From positions 1-58,867 of the forward strand of contig CAJSYQ010000024.1 in assembly GCA_910574015.1 (NCBI GenBank): a stretch of DNA of 58,867 bases, in the 5' to 3' direction. This stretch comes from Eubacteriaceae bacterium. Lineage in GTDB: Bacteria > Bacillota > Clostridia > Lachnospirales > Lachnospiraceae. Position 1 is the stretch's first letter; each line of letters begins with the position of its first letter. This document shows, piece by piece, positions 46,851 to 54,697 of this stretch. Under the pieces are notes generated by a model, which was not told where the DNA came from, did not search any database, and saw only the letters and a list, made by a program, of their open reading frames with translations. The position numbers were made by a program, and so were the translations under genes.

Positions 46851-47318
46851 ATGGATGAATTGGTAAATGAGCTGGAGACAGTAGAAGAGGTTCAATATAT
46901 CGTAGTAAAGCTTGGAGACGAACAGTATGGGATTGATATTGGATTTGTAGATAATATCGTTCGCCTGCAGCAGATCACAAGGGTGCCGAAATCCCAGCCG
47001 TATTTTGTGGGCGTGATCAACCTTCGCGGGGAGGTTGTCCCCATCATGAGTCTGAGAAGGCGTTTTGGCCTGGAGGATGATGAGTATGGGTCTGCTTCCA
47101 GAATCATCATTATCCGTCTGGACGATCAGGCACTGATCGGATTTATGGTGGACGAGGTAAAAGAGGTTGTAAATATTGACCCTGCAACGGTGGAGAAACC
47201 GACCTTTAAGCTGGATGAGATCAAAGCCTCCTATCTTGCCGGTATCGGAAAGCATGGGGAAAGCCTTATCTCGCTCCTGGACATTCAGGCTGTTGTAGAT
47301 GAAAATAAGGCGGTATGA
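46851..47318 (+). CDS. cheW: Chemotaxis coupling protein CheW
   Basis: Adaptor that ties CheA to chemoreceptors. The 155-aa single CheW domain has VVKLGDEQYGIDIGFVDNIV, the VGVINLRGEVVPIMSLRRRFG core motif and LIGFMVDEVKEVV. GGGGGTG precedes the ATG. It overlaps cheD by 4 bases. Nothing unusual. Confidence 0.96.
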   Translation: MDELVNELETVEEVQYIVVKLGDEQYGIDIGFVDNIVRLQQITRVPKSQPYFVGVINLRGEVVPIMSLRRRFGLEDDEYGSASRIIIIRLDDQALIGFMVDEVKEVVNIDPATVEKPTFKLDEIKASYLAGIGKHGESLISLLDIQAVVDENKAV

Positions 47319-47800
47319 AAGATGTAATACGCGTGGGAATGGCAGATTATAAGATCTGCCGTCCCCCTCAGAAAATATTAACCCTTGGGCTCGGTTCCTG
47401 TCTGGGGGTTGTGTTGTATGATGCGGCGGCCAAACTGTGTGGTCTGGCGCATGTAATGCTGCCGGACAGCAGATCCATTTCGAACAATGCAAACCGCATG
47501 AAATTCGTGGATACCTGTCTCACGGATATGTATCACGAGCTGCTGGTAGAAACTGCCGATCCGAAGAATCTGGTGGCAAAGGTGGCAGGCGGGGCAAAGA
47601 TGTTTTCGCAGGATTCCACCAATGAATTTCTCAATATCGGCGCGCAGAATTATGTGGCGGTAGTGAGGCAGCTGGCGAAGTTTCGTATCCCCATTATCGC
47701 AGAGGATGTGGGAGATACATTCAGCAGGACGATCAAGTTTGATCCGGAGACTGGTATGCTGCTGGTCAAGGCGGTTGGAATCGACCAGTATGTAATCTAA
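47315..47800 (+). CDS. cheD: Chemoreceptor glutamine deamidase CheD
   Basis: Deamidates receptor glutamines; in B. subtilis it also partners CheC. The 161 residues carry the predicted catalytic Thr23, Cys29 (LGSCLG) and His46 (LAHVMLP), plus KVAGGAKMF. ATGA overlap with cheW. The usual cheC between cheW and cheD is missing, so the CheC-CheD feedback loop may be absent or use the CheC-like domain of FliY; that is inference. Confidence 0.95.
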   Translation: MKDVIRVGMADYKICRPPQKILTLGLGSCLGVVLYDAAAKLCGLAHVMLPDSRSISNNANRMKFVDTCLTDMYHELLVETADPKNLVAKVAGGAKMFSQDSTNEFLNIGAQNYVAVVRQLAKFRIPIIAEDVGDTFSRTIKFDPETGMLLVKAVGIDQYVI

Positions 47801-47824
47801 TGAACAGGATGAGGTGTGTCAACT

Positions 47825-48166
47825 ATGAAATATAGATATATTCCGGCGGCAGTGATGCTTCTTGCCGGACTGGTATGCTGTATACTCAGTGTGGTACAGC
47901 GGTGGCCGGTGATGACCAGCCTGATCGCACTTGTTATAGTGCTTCTGGTTTTTTATATTGTGGGACAGATCGCAGCACAGATCGTCGGGAAGGTTCAGGC
48001 AGAGCATCAGGCAATGATAGAAGCGGAACGCAAGCGCATTGAAGAGGAAGAGAGACTGCGTCAGGAGCAGCTGGAGAGAGAGGAACAGGAAGCCAGGGAA
48101 GAAGAGAAGAGGAAAAGAAAGCAGTTTATGTCAGAGGAAGAACAGCCCGGAGAGGATGTAGTATAG
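47825..48166 (+). CDS. Small two-helix membrane protein of unknown function
   Basis: I do not recognise a family. The 113-aa product has two hydrophobic helices near the N-terminus (about residues 5-22 and 28-50) and a highly charged C-terminal half rich in Glu, Arg and Lys (about 55-105), predicted as a long cytoplasmic coiled coil. A GTG at 47816 is in frame, but GATGAGG is better placed for ATG 47825. It lies between cheD and fliA, so it is co-transcribed with motility genes; a motor or array accessory role is only a guess. Confidence 0.72.
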   Translation: MKYRYIPAAVMLLAGLVCCILSVVQRWPVMTSLIALVIVLLVFYIVGQIAAQIVGKVQAEHQAMIEAERKRIEEEERLRQEQLEREEQEAREEEKRKRKQFMSEEEQPGEDVV

Positions 48167-48182
48167 GGGGATCAGTGAGCCG

Positions 48183-48947
48183 ATGAATGAAGCAGAAAAA
48201 AAGAAGCTGTGGGAGCGGTATCAGAAAACTAAATCACCAGAGCTCCGCGAGCAATTGATCCTGGAATATGCTAATGTGGTCAACCTCGTAGCGGGCAGGC
48301 TCAGCATGTATCTGGGATATACGGTAGAATATGACGATCTGGTTGGCTATGGTATCTTTGGACTGATTGATGCCATAGATAAATATGATGCAGATAAAAA
48401 TGTCAAATTTGAGACATATGCCAGTCTTCGCATCCGGGGTTCTATACTGGACCAGATCCGCAAGATGGACTGGATCCCGCGTACACTCAGACAGAAACAA
48501 AAGAGAATGGATGCTGCGGCAGTTAAACTGGAAGCTGCCTATGGCAGACCGGCATCGGATGCAGAGATTGCAGAGGAGCTGGGGATCAGCCGGGATGAAT
48601 ATGAGGGCTGGCGTTCGGAGGCAGAATTTACCAATATGGTCTCTCTGGACGACTATCTGGAGCAGGGCAGCGAGGGACGGATGGAGAGTCTCGGCGCACA
48701 GTTCCAGCAGCCGGAAAATGCTGTCCAGAGACAGGAGCTTAAGGAAATGCTTGTGGAGGCTTTGCAAAAGCTGACGGAAAATGAACAAAAGGTGATAACA
48801 TTATATTATTATGAAGAACTCACATTGAAGGAAATCAGCCAGATTCTCAGTGTTTCAGAGTCCCGCGTGTCACAGCTGCATACAAAGGCGCTGCATAAGA
48901 TCAAAGACCGGCTGGGAGATTCTGTGGATCTGCTGAACTTGTTTTAG
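48183..48947 (+). CDS. fliA: Flagellar sigma factor (sigma-28/sigma-D)
   Basis: Directs transcription of late flagellar and chemotaxis genes. The 254 residues contain region 2 (YANVVNLVAGRLSMYLG, DDLVGYGIFGLIDAIDKYD, KFETYASLRIRGSILDQIRKMDWIPR), region 3 (about 110-170) and region 4 with the VSESRVSQLHTKALHKIK helix-turn-helix. As in B. subtilis it lies near the 3' end of fla/che, where distance from the promoter can limit its level. GGGGGAT precedes the ATG. No flgM is present in the window. Confidence 0.96.
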   Translation: MNEAEKKKLWERYQKTKSPELREQLILEYANVVNLVAGRLSMYLGYTVEYDDLVGYGIFGLIDAIDKYDADKNVKFETYASLRIRGSILDQIRKMDWIPRTLRQKQKRMDAAAVKLEAAYGRPASDAEIAEELGISRDEYEGWRSEAEFTNMVSLDDYLEQGSEGRMESLGAQFQQPENAVQRQELKEMLVEALQKLTENEQKVITLYYYEELTLKEISQILSVSESRVSQLHTKALHKIKDRLGDSVDLLNLF

Positions 48948-48969
48948 AAGGCAGTAAGGGGGATACAAT

Positions 48970-50568
48970 ATGGCAGAGAACGGATATTTTGAGCTGATCA
49001 GCCAGGAGGGCAATATCCTGCTGAAGGTTTATCCGCCTGAGGCAGAGGGGGAGATGGTCACGACAGAGGACGTCAACCGCTATCTTGATCTTATTTCTTT
49101 CCATGAGTTTGACATCGTCGGTGTGGATTCCTACCTGAAGGAGAACGAGTTTGCCCAGCCGCTGCTTCTCGGGACAGGAGAACTCATTCCGGAAAGTGAG
49201 AAGTGCGTCATTACCATAGTCAAAGAGGGACTACGGGCACTGGCGCGTTTCTATCCGCCCATGAAAGGCGGTGCGGTGCTGACAGAGAGCGACATTGTCA
49301 GTTCACTGAAGCTGGCAGGAGTAAAGCACGGGATAAAGAAGAAAGCGATCCAGCATTTTCTCAGCAATCATGAGTACTGCAGGGACTATATCATCGCCGA
49401 GGCAACGCCGCCGGTACATGGACATAATGCGAGGATCCAGTATTTCTTTGATGTAAATGCCACGGCGAAGCCGAAGCTGAATGATGACGGCAGTGTGGAT
49501 TTTCATCAGTTGGGAAATATTAAGCTTGTCAGTGAGGGAGATAAGCTGGCGGAACTTACTCCCGTGGACAGGGGGCGTCCGGGGATTGCCGTAAACGGCA
49601 AGCAGATTCCTCCCCGGAAGGTAAAAAATCTTATGCTTCGTTTTGGCCGCAATATTGAATTGTCTAAGGATCGGTGCCGGATCTATTCCAAGGTTTCCGG
49701 TCATGTGACGCTGGTGGAGGATATGGTGCTTGTATCCGATATCTACCAGGTGCCTGCCAATGTAGACTCTTCTACCGGAGATATTGTATATAAAGGGACC
49801 GTTCAGGTAACAGGAAATGTCAATACCGGTTTCCGCATTGAGGCAGAGGGCGATATTGTTGTGAACGGTGTGGTGGAGGGCGCCACCCTTATCGCCGGAG
49901 GAAATATCGTTCTCAAGCGCGGCATGCAGGGAATGGACCGGGGAGAACTGCAGGCAGAGGGAAATATCACGGCAAAGTTTCTGGAAAATTGTAAGGTGAA
50001 ATGCAACGGCGTCCTGAAAGCCGATGCGATTCTGCACAGTCAGGTTGAGTGCCGGGATAATATAGATGTTCTGGGAAAGAAGGGACTGATCAACGGTGGT
50101 CAGATGCAGACATATGGCTCCATCCATGCCACTACGCTGGGTTCCACTATGGGGGCGTCAACAAAGATCGATATCTTATCCGACGTAGATCTGATCAAGA
50201 AGGTCAACACTATGAAGGAAGAGATTGAAGAGCTGGAGAAGGAGCTTGGAAAGATCGATCAGATCGCGGAGCTTGTCCGGGCGAAGATCCAGATGAAGGA
50301 GGAAGTGCCGGAGGGACAGATGAAATTTATCCGGGAGGCCAGTGTGAGAAAGCCGGAGCTGGCCAGACAGATCCGGGAAAAGAAATACGAAAGGGAGAGC
50401 ATCCAGACAAGGATCCAGAAACATAAGAATGCCAGTGTCCGCGCTGAGGGTATTGTATATGGCGGGGTAAAGCTGACCATTAAGGATGCGGTGAGGAACA
50501 TACGTGATAAAGAGTCACATTGTAAATATGTGCGCGAGGGAGCAGATGTCCGTTCAATTGGATTATAG
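48970..50568 (+). CDS. FapA/DUF342-family protein
   Basis: Polymer-like beta-helix protein of the DUF342 (FapA) family, often in flagellar operons and of unclear role; some members affect cell-surface structure or chemotaxis arrays. The 532 residues hold an N-terminal domain (about 1-165), a right-handed beta-helix with repeated short hydrophobic strands and glycines (about 170-400, for instance VTGNVNTGFRIEAEGDIVVNGVVEGATLIAGGNI), a coiled coil (about 400-480) and a short tail. No signal peptide. GGGGGAT precedes the ATG. Confidence 0.88.
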   Translation: MAENGYFELISQEGNILLKVYPPEAEGEMVTTEDVNRYLDLISFHEFDIVGVDSYLKENEFAQPLLLGTGELIPESEKCVITIVKEGLRALARFYPPMKGGAVLTESDIVSSLKLAGVKHGIKKKAIQHFLSNHEYCRDYIIAEATPPVHGHNARIQYFFDVNATAKPKLNDDGSVDFHQLGNIKLVSEGDKLAELTPVDRGRPGIAVNGKQIPPRKVKNLMLRFGRNIELSKDRCRIYSKVSGHVTLVEDMVLVSDIYQVPANVDSSTGDIVYKGTVQVTGNVNTGFRIEAEGDIVVNGVVEGATLIAGGNIVLKRGMQGMDRGELQAEGNITAKFLENCKVKCNGVLKADAILHSQVECRDNIDVLGKKGLINGGQMQTYGSIHATTLGSTMGASTKIDILSDVDLIKKVNTMKEEIEELEKELGKIDQIAELVRAKIQMKEEVPEGQMKFIREASVRKPELARQIREKKYERESIQTRIQKHKNASVRAEGIVYGGVKLTIKDAVRNIRDKESHCKYVREGADVRSIGL

Positions 50569-50591
50569 CACATGGAAGGGAGTTGGCAGGA

Positions 50592-50897
50592 ATGATTAAC
50601 TCGATCGATATTACTACCATGCTGCCGCGTACTGCCGAGGCTGCCGACCTGCAGGGGCGAGAGAACAGCCAGCTGCAGCATGCGATGGATCAGCACGCAG
50701 TGCAGTTTCAGAATCTCACGAAACAGGAAGCCAGACAGACCGTGGAGACCCAAAAGAGTGAGACGGAAGAATTTGATATGGACGATTCCTCTGGCGGTGG
50801 AGGCGCCGGATCAAGAAACTCCAGAAAAAAGAAAAAGCAGGAAAAAGAGGCCCCAATGGCACCGCGCTCAGACAGTAGTTTTGACATTATGGTGTGA
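50592..50897 (+). CDS. Small conserved flagellar-operon protein of unknown function
   Basis: A 101-aa soluble protein with a hydrophobic-tipped start (MINSIDITTMLPRTAEAADL), a Gln/His-rich helical middle, a Ser/Gly linker (about 67-73), a Lys/Arg-rich patch and a short SFDIMV end. I recall similar small proteins between FapA-like and DUF6115 genes of other Lachnospiraceae, with a GFDMKI-like end, but cannot verify this. An in-frame TTG at 50583 is possible; ATG 50592 has GGGAG at 9 bases. No known domain. Confidence 0.68.
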   Translation: MINSIDITTMLPRTAEAADLQGRENSQLQHAMDQHAVQFQNLTKQEARQTVETQKSETEEFDMDDSSGGGGAGSRNSRKKKKQEKEAPMAPRSDSSFDIMV

Positions 50898-50920
50898 CGG
50901 GTGGCATAGGGAGGTAAATC

Positions 50921-51751
50921 ATGACAGTATGGGAAGTTGTATTATTAGTGACAGGTTTTATCTGTCTTTGTGCCAGCTTCTTTATTGCGCGTAGGAACGA
51001 TACATCAGAAGATGAGAACTGGGCTGAACAGTCCTCTTCTTCTGTGTGGACGGAAAAGGAAGAGGAACTGATACGAAACAGAGTGACCTCTCTTCTGGAG
51101 GAGGAGCAGCAGAATCTGGTGGATGAGACGATGGAGCAGTTAAATCGTCTCTGCAACGATAAGATTATAGCCATTGATGAGTTTTCCCGGCCGTTATTAG
51201 AAAAGATAGAGGCAAATCATCAGGAAGTTGTCTTTATGTATAATATGCTGAACGAGAAAGAAAAGGAAGTGACGAAGATCATTTCCGAGCCTGTTGTGAG
51301 AGAGGGGAAACCGGAAGAGAAAGAGAAGACAAAGCCTGTTTCCAGGCAGAAGGTTTCGAAAAAGGAAGCTTCGAAGCAGGAATTACCCCGAAAGGAAATC
51401 TCGAAACAGGATAGTCCGGATCGGGAATCTCCCCTGCAGCAGGAATCGGAAACCGTAAAGAGGACATCGGCGGGCCGGACAGCGGAGCCGAAAGGACAGA
51501 AGAAGCCTGCGCCAGGGAGAACGGCAGCAGAGCGGCAGCCGGCCATTCCGCCAAAGAGGGGCCAGGGGTCTTCGACACCGGTATCGGGAAAAAAACCGGC
51601 GATGCCGGATGGCCGGTCGAAGGATGTCAATGCACTGATCCAGAAGATGCATAAAGAGGGAAAATCGGTGCTGGAGATTTCCAAGGCGCTGAATATCGGC
51701 CAGGGCGAAGTGAAGCTGGTGATCACATTATATGGAGGCAGGGGAAGATGA
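50921..51751 (+). CDS. DUF6115/SwrB-like membrane protein
   Basis: A 276-aa protein with an N-terminal membrane helix (about residues 4-22), a helical region (about 45-125), a long low-complexity Lys/Glu/Pro/Ser linker (about 130-235) and a C-terminal helix-turn-helix-like end (LIQKMHKEGKSVLEISKALNIGQGEVKLVI). This plan and its place between fliA and rpsB match B. subtilis SwrB (YlxL), which activates the FliP export gate. The SwrB relation is inferred from position and architecture. It overlaps the next gene by 4 bases. Confidence 0.72.
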   Translation: MTVWEVVLLVTGFICLCASFFIARRNDTSEDENWAEQSSSSVWTEKEEELIRNRVTSLLEEEQQNLVDETMEQLNRLCNDKIIAIDEFSRPLLEKIEANHQEVVFMYNMLNEKEKEVTKIISEPVVREGKPEEKEKTKPVSRQKVSKKEASKQELPRKEISKQDSPDRESPLQQESETVKRTSAGRTAEPKGQKKPAPGRTAAERQPAIPPKRGQGSSTPVSGKKPAMPDGRSKDVNALIQKMHKEGKSVLEISKALNIGQGEVKLVITLYGGRGR

Positions 51752-52272
51752 GATTAAAATATTTTCTGCGCGGCCTTGGAACTGGCATTATTCTGACAGC
51801 CCTGATTCTCTGCATCAGTTACCGTTCTGGAAAGTCCGGGGAGAGTGTAGTGGACCAGGCAAAGGAGCTTGGAATGGTATTTCCAGAGGGGACGCGGCCG
51901 CCGGAAACGGTGCCGGAGGTATCTCTGCCGCCAGCAACAGAAGAACCGGAAGAGAAAGAAAAGATTACCAGCAGCGGAGCCGGTGTTATGGGAACCGAGG
52001 CTGAAGAATCTCCGAAGCCGGACTCATCCCCGTCGGCAGAACCTGGGGAGAAGAGCCGGAAAAATACCTTCCGGGTGCGCGATGCGCTGCTCTCAAGTAC
52101 TGTGGCAGAGGAGCTGAAGGAGGCGGGATTCATCAAAGACGACAAAGCCTTTGACGAGTATATGGAGGAAAATGGATACTCCAAGAAGATCCGAAAGGGA
52201 ACTTATACGATCCCGAAAGGGGCATCGTATCGGGATATTGCGAAAATCATAACCGGACAGTCAGAGGATTGA
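51748..52272 (+). CDS. Membrane protein with MltG/YceG-like LysM-type domain, no catalytic domain
   Basis: A 174-aa protein with one N-terminal transmembrane helix (about residues 10-27), an acidic Pro/Glu/Ser-rich linker (about 45-105) and a C-terminal segment resembling the LysM-like part of endolytic transglycosylase MltG (VAEELKEAGFIKDDKAFDEYMEENGYSKKIRKGTYTIPKGAS). The roughly 200-residue lytic domain of MltG is absent, so it may bind glycan without cutting it. Overlaps the previous gene by 4 bases and is last in the motility block. Function unknown. Confidence 0.68.
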   Translation: MRLKYFLRGLGTGIILTALILCISYRSGKSGESVVDQAKELGMVFPEGTRPPETVPEVSLPPATEEPEEKEKITSSGAGVMGTEAEESPKPDSSPSAEPGEKSRKNTFRVRDALLSSTVAEELKEAGFIKDDKAFDEYMEENGYSKKIRKGTYTIPKGASYRDIAKIITGQSED

Positions 52273-52312
52273 TCCACAATAGGCAAATAGGCAGGTGGAA
52301 GGAATAAAGTTC

Positions 52313-52341
52313 TTGCAATTTATCGGCCGCTGTGGTAAAAT
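52313..52341 (+). promoter_or_regulatory. Putative sigma-A promoter of rpsB-tsf
   Basis: TTGCAA (52313-52318), a 17-bp spacer and TAAAAT (52336-52341) are a strong sigma-A promoter following the motility block. Confidence 0.75.
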
Positions 52342-52453
52342 TAACCGGATTGAAAAAATCACACCGGTTGATTTTTGCCATGGTGGTCAATTTTTTGATT
52401 GTGGCAGGGACATGACATCGGTGGAAGACAAAACCAAATGGAGGTACGAAATA
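52342..52453 (+). ncRNA. Structured rpsB leader (candidate S2 autoregulatory element)
   Basis: AACCGG (52343-52348) pairs with CCGGTT (52364-52369); AAAAATC inside its loop can instead pair with GATTTTT (about 52370-52376), giving exclusive structures. A second stem GCCA...TGGC encloses CAAT/ATTG pairs (about 52377-52407). Ribosomal protein S2 controls its own operon through mRNA leaders in several bacteria; whether this is such an element is inference. An open frame runs through it but lacks a good ribosome site. Confidence 0.5.
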
Positions 52454-53194
52454 ATGAGCGTTATTTCAATGAAACAGTTACTGGAAGCAGGTGTGCATTT
52501 CGGACACCAGACAAGAAGATGGAACCCCAAAATGGCAGAGTACATCTACACTGAGAGAAATGGTATTTATATCATTGACCTTCAGAAATCTGTAGGTAAA
52601 GTAGATGAAGCATACAACGCCATCAAAGACATTGCAGCGAATGGCGGCAAGGTTCTCTTTGTAGGTACAAAGAAGCAGGCGCAGGATTCCATTAAGGCAG
52701 AGGCAGAGCGCTGCGGCATGTATTATGTCAATGAGAGATGGCTCGGCGGTATGCTGACGAATTTTGGCACGATTCAGACTCGTATTAAGAGACTGAAAGA
52801 GATTGAGAGAATGTCAGAGGACGGAACCTTTGATGTTCTTCCAAAGAAAGAGGTCATCAATCTGAAGAAAGAGTGGGCTAAGCTGGAGAAGAATCTTGGC
52901 GGCATTAAGGAAATGAAAGATATCCCGGACGCCATCTTCGTAGTTGATCCGAAGAAAGAGCGGATCTGTATTCAGGAGGCTCATATTCTTGGCATTCCCC
53001 TTATCGGTATCGTAGATACAAACTGTGATCCGGAGGAACTGGATTATGTGATTCCTGGTAATGATGATGCGATTCGTGCTGTAAAGCTTATCGTGTCCAA
53101 GATGGCCGATGCCGTGATCGAGGCAAATCAGGGTGAATCCCTGGCAGATGTACCGGCAGAGGAAGCAGCTGCGGAGGAGACAGCAGAGGAATAA
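52454..53194 (+). CDS. rpsB: Small ribosomal subunit protein uS2
   Basis: 30S subunit protein. The 246 residues show the S2 signatures [43 protein letters not shown] and the C-terminal [22 protein letters not shown] and [11 protein letters not shown] start at ATG 52454 after GGAGG; the longer open frame from 52295 is leader. The C-terminus is an Ala/Glu-rich tail. tsf follows 69 bases on, as in most bacteria. Confidence 0.98.
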   Translation: MSVISMKQLLEAGVHFGHQTRRWNPKMAEYIYTERNGIYIIDLQKSVGKVDEAYNAIKDIAANGGKVLFVGTKKQAQDSIKAEAERCGMYYVNERWLGGMLTNFGTIQTRIKRLKEIERMSEDGTFDVLPKKEVINLKKEWAKLEKNLGGIKEMKDIPDAIFVVDPKKERICIQEAHILGIPLIGIVDTNCDPEELDYVIPGNDDAIRAVKLIVSKMADAVIEANQGESLADVPAEEAAAEETAEE

Positions 53195-53263
53195 TTAGGA
53201 CTGCATCAATGAAAGAGTGAAGAACCCGGTGCGGTTTAAAGATAGAAAGGTAGGAAATTAGAA

Positions 53264-54193
53264 ATGGCAATTTCAGCATCAATGGTAAAAGAGTTAAGAG
53301 AAAAGACAGGTGCCGGAATGATGGATTGTAAGAAGGCTCTTACAAACACAGACGGCGATATGGATAAAGCAGTGGAGTGGCTTCGCGAAAATGGTCTGGC
53401 AAAGGCAGAGAAGAAAGCCGGTCGTATCGCAGCAGAGGGTATGGTTGCTGTAAAAGTAAGTGAAGACGGGAAAAATGCTTCTATCGTGGAAGTAAATTCT
53501 GAGACAGATTTCGTGGCAAAGAACGAACTCTTCCAGAATCTGGTGAATTCTGTAGCAGCCCAGGCAGTTGAGACCTCCGCTGCCGATCTGGATGCCTTTA
53601 TGGCTGAGCCATGGATCGAGGATTCCTCTGTGACAGTGGATGAAAACCTGAAGAACATGATCGCAAAAATCGGTGAGAATATGAATATCCGTCGTTTTGA
53701 AAAGCTCTCCCAGCCGGATGGTATGATCGTATCCTATATCCATGCAGGAGGCAAGATCGGCGTGCTTGTTTCTGCTGAAACAGACAGTGATGCCGATGAG
53801 GTTAAGACCTGCCTGAAGGATGTTGCCATGCAGGTAGCCGCTTTATCCCCTAAGTATACTTCCCGCGATGAAGTTGATCAGGATTATATTGAGAAAGAGA
53901 AAGAAGTTCTCTTTGCCCAGGCAAAAACTGAAAAACCAGATGCTGCTGATAAGATCATTAATGGTATGGTAATGGGACGTATCAACAAAGAACTCAAAGA
54001 GATCTGCCTGCTGGATCAGGTATTCGTAAAGGCAGAAGATGGTAAGCAGTCTGTAGGACAGTATGTCCAGGCAACAGCAAAAGAGCTGGGTGTCAATATT
54101 AATGTCAAGACATTTATCCGTTTCGAGACAGGTGAAGGTCTTGAGAAGAAGGAAGAGGACTTTGCCGCTGAGGTGGCTGCACAGCTTGGATAA
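53264..54193 (+). CDS. tsf: Elongation factor Ts
   Basis: Nucleotide exchange factor for EF-Tu. The 309 residues start AISASMVKELREKTGAGMMDCKKAL (N-terminal UBA-like domain with the conserved TGAGMMDCK motif), with core motifs EVNSETDFVAKN and IHAGGKIGVLV. The last codons (Gln-Leu-Gly-stop) lie in a 29-bp repeat that also bounds the mobile element downstream, so the C-terminus may be regenerated by the inserted sequence. A terminator once belonging to tsf now seems to lie at 58431-58474. Confidence 0.97.
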   Translation: MAISASMVKELREKTGAGMMDCKKALTNTDGDMDKAVEWLRENGLAKAEKKAGRIAAEGMVAVKVSEDGKNASIVEVNSETDFVAKNELFQNLVNSVAAQAVETSAADLDAFMAEPWIEDSSVTVDENLKNMIAKIGENMNIRRFEKLSQPDGMIVSYIHAGGKIGVLVSAETDSDADEVKTCLKDVAMQVAALSPKYTSRDEVDQDYIEKEKEVLFAQAKTEKPDAADKIINGMVMGRINKELKEICLLDQVFVKAEDGKQSVGQYVQATAKELGVNINVKTFIRFETGEGLEKKEEDFAAEVAAQLG

Positions 54194-54210
54194 TTTGCAA
54201 AACAGATGAA
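54182..54210 (+). repeat. Left 29-bp direct repeat (putative attL)
   Basis: Begins CAGCTTGGATAA, which encodes the last Gln-Leu-Gly and stop of tsf, and runs 17 bases beyond. It is identical to 58371-58399. The bases just outside the two copies differ, which sets the limits. Confidence 0.88.
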
Positions 54211-54243
54211 ATAGACGCGTTGGTTACGAGCCACGCACGAGTG

Positions 54244-54288
54244 AAAAAAGGAACCAATGAGAGTTTGCTCTCAGATGGTTCCTTTTTT
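54244..54288 (+). terminator. Strong terminator just inside the element's left end
   Basis: AAAAAAGGAACCA (54244-54256) pairs with TGGTTCCTTTTTT (54276-54288), with an inner TGAGAG/CTCTCA stem. U-runs on both strands make it bidirectional. It now ends tsf transcription and insulates the element. Confidence 0.9.
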
Positions 54289-54379
54289 GAACGAGTATGC
54301 GGCGACAGCCGTGACCCGACATGAAGCAATACTGTCGCAGACAGTTTGCGGAATGGAGGGGCGTGGCGATGAACCCTAT

Positions 54380-54415
54380 AAAACGCTGGGAACACGCATG
54401 CTTCCAGCGTTTTTT
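54380..54415 (+). terminator. Second terminator in the element's left end
   Basis: AAAACGCTGG (54380-54389) pairs with CCAGCGTTTTTT (54404-54415). It may be the terminator of a lost gene such as an integrase. The 343 bases between attL and the AbrB-like fragment hold only the two terminators and the TTGGTCA repeats. Confidence 0.85.
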
Positions 54416-54469
54416 GCGATTTAGGGGGTATCATAACTTCGTGCAAAATATCGCAAGTTTTTGCAGCAA

Positions 54470-54489
54470 AGTTGGTCAAAAGTTGGTCA
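54470..54489 (+). repeat. Left pair of AGTTGGTCA repeats
   Basis: AGTTGGTCA at 54470-54478 and 54481-54489, 11 bases apart (about one helical turn). Matching copies, mostly inverted, lie near the right end (58200-58307). They may be arm-type binding sites of the lost recombinase. Confidence 0.7.
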
Positions 54490-54553
54490 GGATGATGAGC
54501 GTCTGCTTTTTTCAATATCATTAAAATCGCTTAAGGCGTAAAAGGAGACAATT

Positions 54554-54697
54554 ATGAATTTAGTAGAAATTGAAACAAAACTGAAAAAGGATGGGGTAAT
54601 CCAGATACCAGATAAGGAACTGGAGGCAACAGGACTGCATGAGGGAGATGAGATATGTCTTTTGTATTCCACAAAGATATGTTATATTTCAAAATGA
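54554..54697 (+). pseudogene. AbrB/SpoVT-like DNA-binding domain fragment
   Basis: A 47-codon frame after AAAGGAGAC: starts MNLVEIETKLKKDGVIQIPD, then KELEATGLHEGDEI, a pattern typical of the swapped-hairpin AbrB/MazE fold. It breaks off after the domain core and stops at TGA 54695. I think it is the 5' end of a longer gene joined to the TIR gene by deletion; a complete mini-antitoxin is less likely. Too short for certainty. Confidence 0.5.

Noticed and set aside
54321-54524. 67-aa open frame near the left end of the element
   Set aside because: It reads through a terminator hairpin and the TTGGTCA repeats, so it is not a credible gene.
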